Source of the DNA: Chitinophagales bacterium | GTDB lineage: Bacteria; Bacteroidota; Bacteroidia; Chitinophagales; Saprospiraceae | DNA: 64,000 nt | NCBI GenBank assembly: GCA_017303875.1 | Contig: JAFLBP010000001.1 | Span: 244,943-308,942, forward strand | Reading direction: 5' to 3' | Program-made: the position numbers and the translations under genes | In this document: piece by piece, positions 61,363 through 64,000 of the stretch | Position numbering within the stretch: position 1 is the first letter of the stretch | How the letters are laid out: every line of letters begins with the position of its first letter | The notes under the pieces: model-generated | What the model was told of the DNA's origin: nothing | Database searches by the model: none | The model's input: the letters and a program-made list of their open reading frames with translations, nothing else

Positions 61363-62247
61363 ATGCGCCTGCCCTCCCCGCTCGAAGCACTCCCCTGCCC
61401 TGCCGATGGCCCACAGCTGTTGATCAAGTGCGACGACCTGATTCACCCCATCGTTTCGGGCAACAAATGGCGTAAATTAGGTTTGCTCCTACCTGCCTTG
61501 CAGCAGCGGGCTTGTCCGGGCATCATCAGTTTTGGCGGGCCATTTTCCAACCACCTCTATGCACTTGCGGCTGCCGGGCCGATGTACGGACTACCCACCG
61601 CCGCCATCGTTCGCGGCACGCAGGCCGATGTTGAAAACAGCACCCTCGCCTACGCCCGTGCGCAAGGCATGCGCCTGCACGAAGTCTCCAAAGCGGCTTA
61701 CAATCAAGGACTTAGCGCACCGGAAATTCAAGATATTCTAAAGCAATATCCCGACTGGTTCCAGCTCCCCGAAGGTGGCGCCGGGCCTTGGGCGGTGGAA
61801 GGCTGCGCCCTGCTGGCCGAAGAAATTTTAGCGCAGTTGGGGGCAATGGATTGTCCGGCTCAGGCGCCCGTTTATATCGCCGTGGCGGCAGGCAGCGGGG
61901 CCACGGCGGCAGGATTATTGCGCGGACTGGTGCCCTACCCCAACACACAACTGCTCGTGTTCCCGGCGGCGCGCTACGGCGTAAGTGTGGAAAGCATACA
62001 GGAAATGGCGGGCATTGCCGCACCCATTCACTGGGAAACGCGATTCACCGGCAGGCGTTTTGCGCAACCCGAAGCGACCGTTCAGGCCTATGCGCTTGAT
62101 TTTCAGCAACAAACCGGCATTGCCCTGGATCCGATTTACACTTGTCGGGTGCTGTATGGCTTGTCGGTGCTCCTGGAAGAAGGTTTTTTTGAAAAGAATG
62201 CCCGGGTGGTGGCGGTGCACAGTGGTGGGTTGCGGGCGCATGAATAA
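61363..62247 (+). CDS. PLP-dependent enzyme of the ACC deaminase / D-cysteine desulfhydrase family
   Basis: This 294-residue fold-type II PLP enzyme has the Schiff-base Lys in S-G-N-K-W-R-K-L-G and the substrate loop F-G-G-P-F-S-N-H-L-Y-A-L-A-A-A-G. The phosphate-binding region A-V-A-A-G-S-G-A-T-A-A-G-L matches the glycine-rich loop of D-cysteine desulfhydrases. The C-terminal HSGG motif (V-H-S-G-G-L-R) is present. The activity on D-cysteine versus ACC cannot be decided by eye. It is slightly shorter than E. coli DcyD (about 330). Confidence 0.88.
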   Translation: MRLPSPLEALPCPADGPQLLIKCDDLIHPIVSGNKWRKLGLLLPALQQRACPGIISFGGPFSNHLYALAAAGPMYGLPTAAIVRGTQADVENSTLAYARAQGMRLHEVSKAAYNQGLSAPEIQDILKQYPDWFQLPEGGAGPWAVEGCALLAEEILAQLGAMDCPAQAPVYIAVAAGSGATAAGLLRGLVPYPNTQLLVFPAARYGVSVESIQEMAGIAAPIHWETRFTGRRFAQPEATVQAYALDFQQQTGIALDPIYTCRVLYGLSVLLEEGFFEKNARVVAVHSGGLRAHE

Positions 62248-62411
62248 ATGCGCTAAATGGCAAATATGTCTGTTGGATGATTTGGAAATTGAAGCGGTGT
62301 GTGAATATATTTGTTGCGGCTTTATTGTTCATAGGCGGACATAGCGAAACTCCAAGATATGTCAGGCAATAGTCCCAGAAAATGCCTATTTTTGCCCTAA
62401 AATTAAGGAAA

Positions 62412-63254
62412 ATGAAATTTGTAGATGTAAAAAACGACGTTGCGTTCCGTAAAATATTCGGCAATGAGAATAAAAAAGTCATTTTGATTTCGTTTCTCAA
62501 CGCAGTCCTCGGTTTGGAAGGTCAAGATCGGGTAAAAGAGGTGACCTTGCTCAACCCTTTTCAACTGCCCCGCATTGTAGGAGAAAAATCTTCAATTATT
62601 GATGTCAGGGCTACAGATGAAAAAGGTTCAACCTTTATCGTTGAGATGCAGGTTGCCGAACCAGCAGGTTTCGACAAGCGGGTGCTTTATTACACCTCCA
62701 AAGACTATGCAGGACAGATAAACATCGGAGAGGAGTACCCAAAACTTCGACCTGTATACTTCATTGGAGTTTTAGACTTCAAATTCTTTTCAGGCAAAAA
62801 CTACCTTTCTTCACATCTGATAATTGATGAAGAAACGGGCGAGTGTGTATTCAAGGATATGAAATTTCGGTTTATCGAACTTCCGAAATTCAATAAAAAA
62901 GTAAATGAATTAAGAAACATAATAGATAAGTGGACTTTTTTTATCAAAAACGCCGATGAATTGGAAGTCATGCCCGATAACGTGGATGACGAGGGCTTGA
63001 AAGAGGCATACGAAGAGGCCGCGCAGCATAATTGGACGAGGGAGGAATATGACGCATATATTTATGCAGGTATAAGGGAACAAGATGAGCGGGGAAGGAC
63101 CGAATTGGCAGAGCAGCGAGCCGAAGAACGAAAACAAAATGCCTTAATTCTTTCAATGGATAAGAAAGGATTGTCGATTGAGATGATTGCAGACATTACT
63201 GGGCTTGATGAGGCAATGGTCTTGGAAATCATTCAAAATCAGACTAATAAATAG
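62412..63254 (+). CDS. Rpn-family / PD-(D/E)XK nuclease transposase-family protein
   Basis: This 280-residue protein opens KFVDVKNDVAFRKIFGNENKKVILISFLNAVLGL, the signature of the Rpn/PDDEXK_2 family. The nuclease core has I-I-D-V-R-A-T-D...T-F-I-V-E-M-Q-V, a D-(E)-x-Q form, and Y-Y-T-S-K-D-Y-A-G-Q-I. The C-terminus is a charged helix with a GLSIEMIADITGLDEAMVLEII HTH-like end. Family members are recombination-promoting nucleases rather than classical transposases. No terminal inverted repeats are seen. I chose ATG at 62412 (MKFVDVKND). The DNA here is AT-richer than upstream, a sign of transfer. Confidence 0.9.
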   Translation: MKFVDVKNDVAFRKIFGNENKKVILISFLNAVLGLEGQDRVKEVTLLNPFQLPRIVGEKSSIIDVRATDEKGSTFIVEMQVAEPAGFDKRVLYYTSKDYAGQINIGEEYPKLRPVYFIGVLDFKFFSGKNYLSSHLIIDEETGECVFKDMKFRFIELPKFNKKVNELRNIIDKWTFFIKNADELEVMPDNVDDEGLKEAYEEAAQHNWTREEYDAYIYAGIREQDERGRTELAEQRAEERKQNALILSMDKKGLSIEMIADITGLDEAMVLEIIQNQTNK

Positions 63255-63280
63255 AAGACCGAGAACAATCGCTCCCCGAA

Positions 63281-63326
63281 GATGCTTCCTAAACGTCGCA
63301 CAATCGGTGAGCGTCGCGTTAGCATC
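63281..63326. repeat. Imperfect inverted repeat between the nuclease and orphan genes
   Basis: GATGCT (63281-63286) pairs with AGCATC (63321-63326). Inside, CTAAACGTCGC pairs imperfectly with GCGTCGCGTTAG around ACAATCGGTGA, leaving a few unpaired bases. It lies 27 nt after the nuclease stop and is much more GC-rich than its surroundings. It superficially resembles an integron attC fold, but the core sequences do not match well. Confidence 0.4.
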
Positions 63327-63342
63327 CACTAAAAAATACGAT

Positions 63343-63903
63343 ATGAGTTTCATTCTAAATTCGATTTTCATCACGAATCAAGCTGCAGCCTCGAGTGAAA
63401 AACTCCTTGATACGTTAGGATTGACAGGATTAGTAAGCGGCGCAACAGTCAACTTCTATGATACAAATAAACAATGGGATTCTGTATTCATTGGCTCCAA
63501 AGGAGATTGTAAAATACTCTGTAATGGAAATTTGAGTCTTGGAGCTTTTGAAGATGATAACCCACTCTTGAGACTAAAAGACTGCGAAATCGCCGCCGTG
63601 ATTTGGAATGAAACTGTGGGCAATTTCGGCTTCTGCCTGATTAAAAACGGAAAGATTGAACGAAAAACAATGGTGATTGATGGAGACATAGAACACGACT
63701 ATGGGCAAGCAATAAAGGAAGAGTTAGAGATTTCTGATGATGAGTTATTTGAACCTGATGAAATGGAAGAAATACTTGAAATGGAAGGTAGAAAAGGTCT
63801 TGAACGAATGATTAAATCTGAAAAAATTTGCAGAACTACAAACAACATCGTGAAGCGTTATTTAGGTGCAGGGCCAGGGCAAACGCATCAAAATTTGACC
63901 TGA
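63343..63903 (+). CDS. Orphan protein of unknown function
   Basis: This 186-residue protein starts MSFILNSIFITNQAAASSEKLLDTLGLTGLVSGATVNFYDT. The middle is beta-rich (DCEIAAVIWNETVGNFGFCLIKNGKIERKTMVIDG). The C-terminus is acidic, then Lys-rich, with a helix MEEILEMEGRKGLERMIKSEKIC. No recognised domain. The small size, acidic composition and position among AT-rich DNA with the Rpn gene are typical of accessory or immunity-type genes, but no function is assigned. A longer in-frame start at 63187 would overlap the nuclease gene and run through the inverted repeat. Confidence 0.6.
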   Translation: MSFILNSIFITNQAAASSEKLLDTLGLTGLVSGATVNFYDTNKQWDSVFIGSKGDCKILCNGNLSLGAFEDDNPLLRLKDCEIAAVIWNETVGNFGFCLIKNGKIERKTMVIDGDIEHDYGQAIKEELEISDDELFEPDEMEEILEMEGRKGLERMIKSEKICRTTNNIVKRYLGAGPGQTHQNLT

Positions 63904-63944
63904 TGTGATTCTACTGAGTACCTTTCTGGCAAAAACGCTTTGCC

Positions 63945-64000
63945 ATGAATAATGAACAAAACCTGGTCAATGGTTTAATTAGGTCTTTTGGCTCTGTTGA
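63945..64000 (+). CDS. Possible start of a gene running off the window
   Basis: An ATG followed by an open frame (MNNEQNLVNGLIRSFGSV) reaches the right edge. Only 18 codons are visible, so it may be chance. No promoter box is clear. Confidence 0.25.
   Translation, partial: MNNEQNLVNGLIRSFGSV

Noticed and set aside
62412..63254. Rpn gene as an insertion sequence
   Set aside because: No terminal inverted repeats or target-site duplications flank it. The family consists of nucleases rather than classical transposases.
63281..63326. Inverted repeat as a true integron attC site
   Set aside because: The GTTRRRY and RYYYAAC cores do not match, and only one copy is visible. It is retained only as a low-interest observation.

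Overview
This 64 kb window looks like chromosomal DNA from a Bacteroidota bacterium, probably of the Saprospiria/Chitinophagia side rather than Bacteroidales (the lineage is inference). Supporting signs are: four large secreted proteins with Por-secretion (type IX, T9SS) C-terminal sorting domains; the gliding-motility lipoprotein GldB; many exact matches to the Bacteroidota -7 promoter box TAnnTTTG; a three-subunit proton-translocating transhydrogenase; and a menaquinone-type UbiD homologue. Composition is balanced to mildly GC-rich, except for an AT-richer right end (about 62.3-64 kb). No rRNA, CRISPR array, insertion sequence or prophage is visible; one tRNA-Glu lies near the left end.

Layout. 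0-10 kb: a truncated secreted protein, tRNA-Glu, a UbiD-family decarboxylase, two paralogous small secreted/lipoproteins, a helix-hairpin-helix outer-membrane protein, an acetyltransferase, a secreted glycosidase-like protein and an S8 protease with a T9SS tail. 10-19 kb: rpiB, an M28-peptidase homologue that has lost almost all metal ligands, a Tat-type amine oxidase, a DUF1080-esterase fusion and a 1026-aa Ig-like T9SS protein. 19-32 kb: the pntAA-pntAB-pntB operon, a SpoIIM-like membrane protein, a VWA/metallopeptidase-like protein coupled to a leucine-rich-repeat protein, two HTH regulators, a secreted GH65-like enzyme, tsaB and a beta-barrel protein. 32-36 kb: a tightly packed gldB-SGNH esterase-unknown-VanX-like-small secreted run. 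36-45 kb: ychF-HAD, an Lrp regulator, the ccmB-ccmC-ccmD-gdhA cluster, and convergent accD/kbl. 45-58 kb: a DUF1800/DUF1501 pair, prmA, a 1444-aa Asp-box/LamG T9SS protein, an amidase, trmD and a SIMPL protein. 58-64 kb: a LysM protein, a pentapeptide-repeat protein, small unknowns, a PLP enzyme, an Rpn/PD-(D/E)XK transposase-family nuclease and an orphan gene.

The most unusual feature is non-coding. Several 3' intergenic gaps, mostly between convergent genes, are filled by foldback elements: one arm of tandem 7- or 8-nt units (families of GTGTTTTA, TTCATCG and GGTTCGG) followed by its imperfect reverse complement. They often begin at or within the flanking stop codons. Between accD and kbl the same 19-nt sequence forms the 3' end of both unrelated genes in different reading frames. 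A 53-bp, 51/53-matched inverted repeat sits upstream of ychF. These are the best candidates for an undescribed class of element or process. The next best are the ligand-less M28 homologue and the paired small secreted paralogues. All functions are read from sequence by eye; no database search was run.
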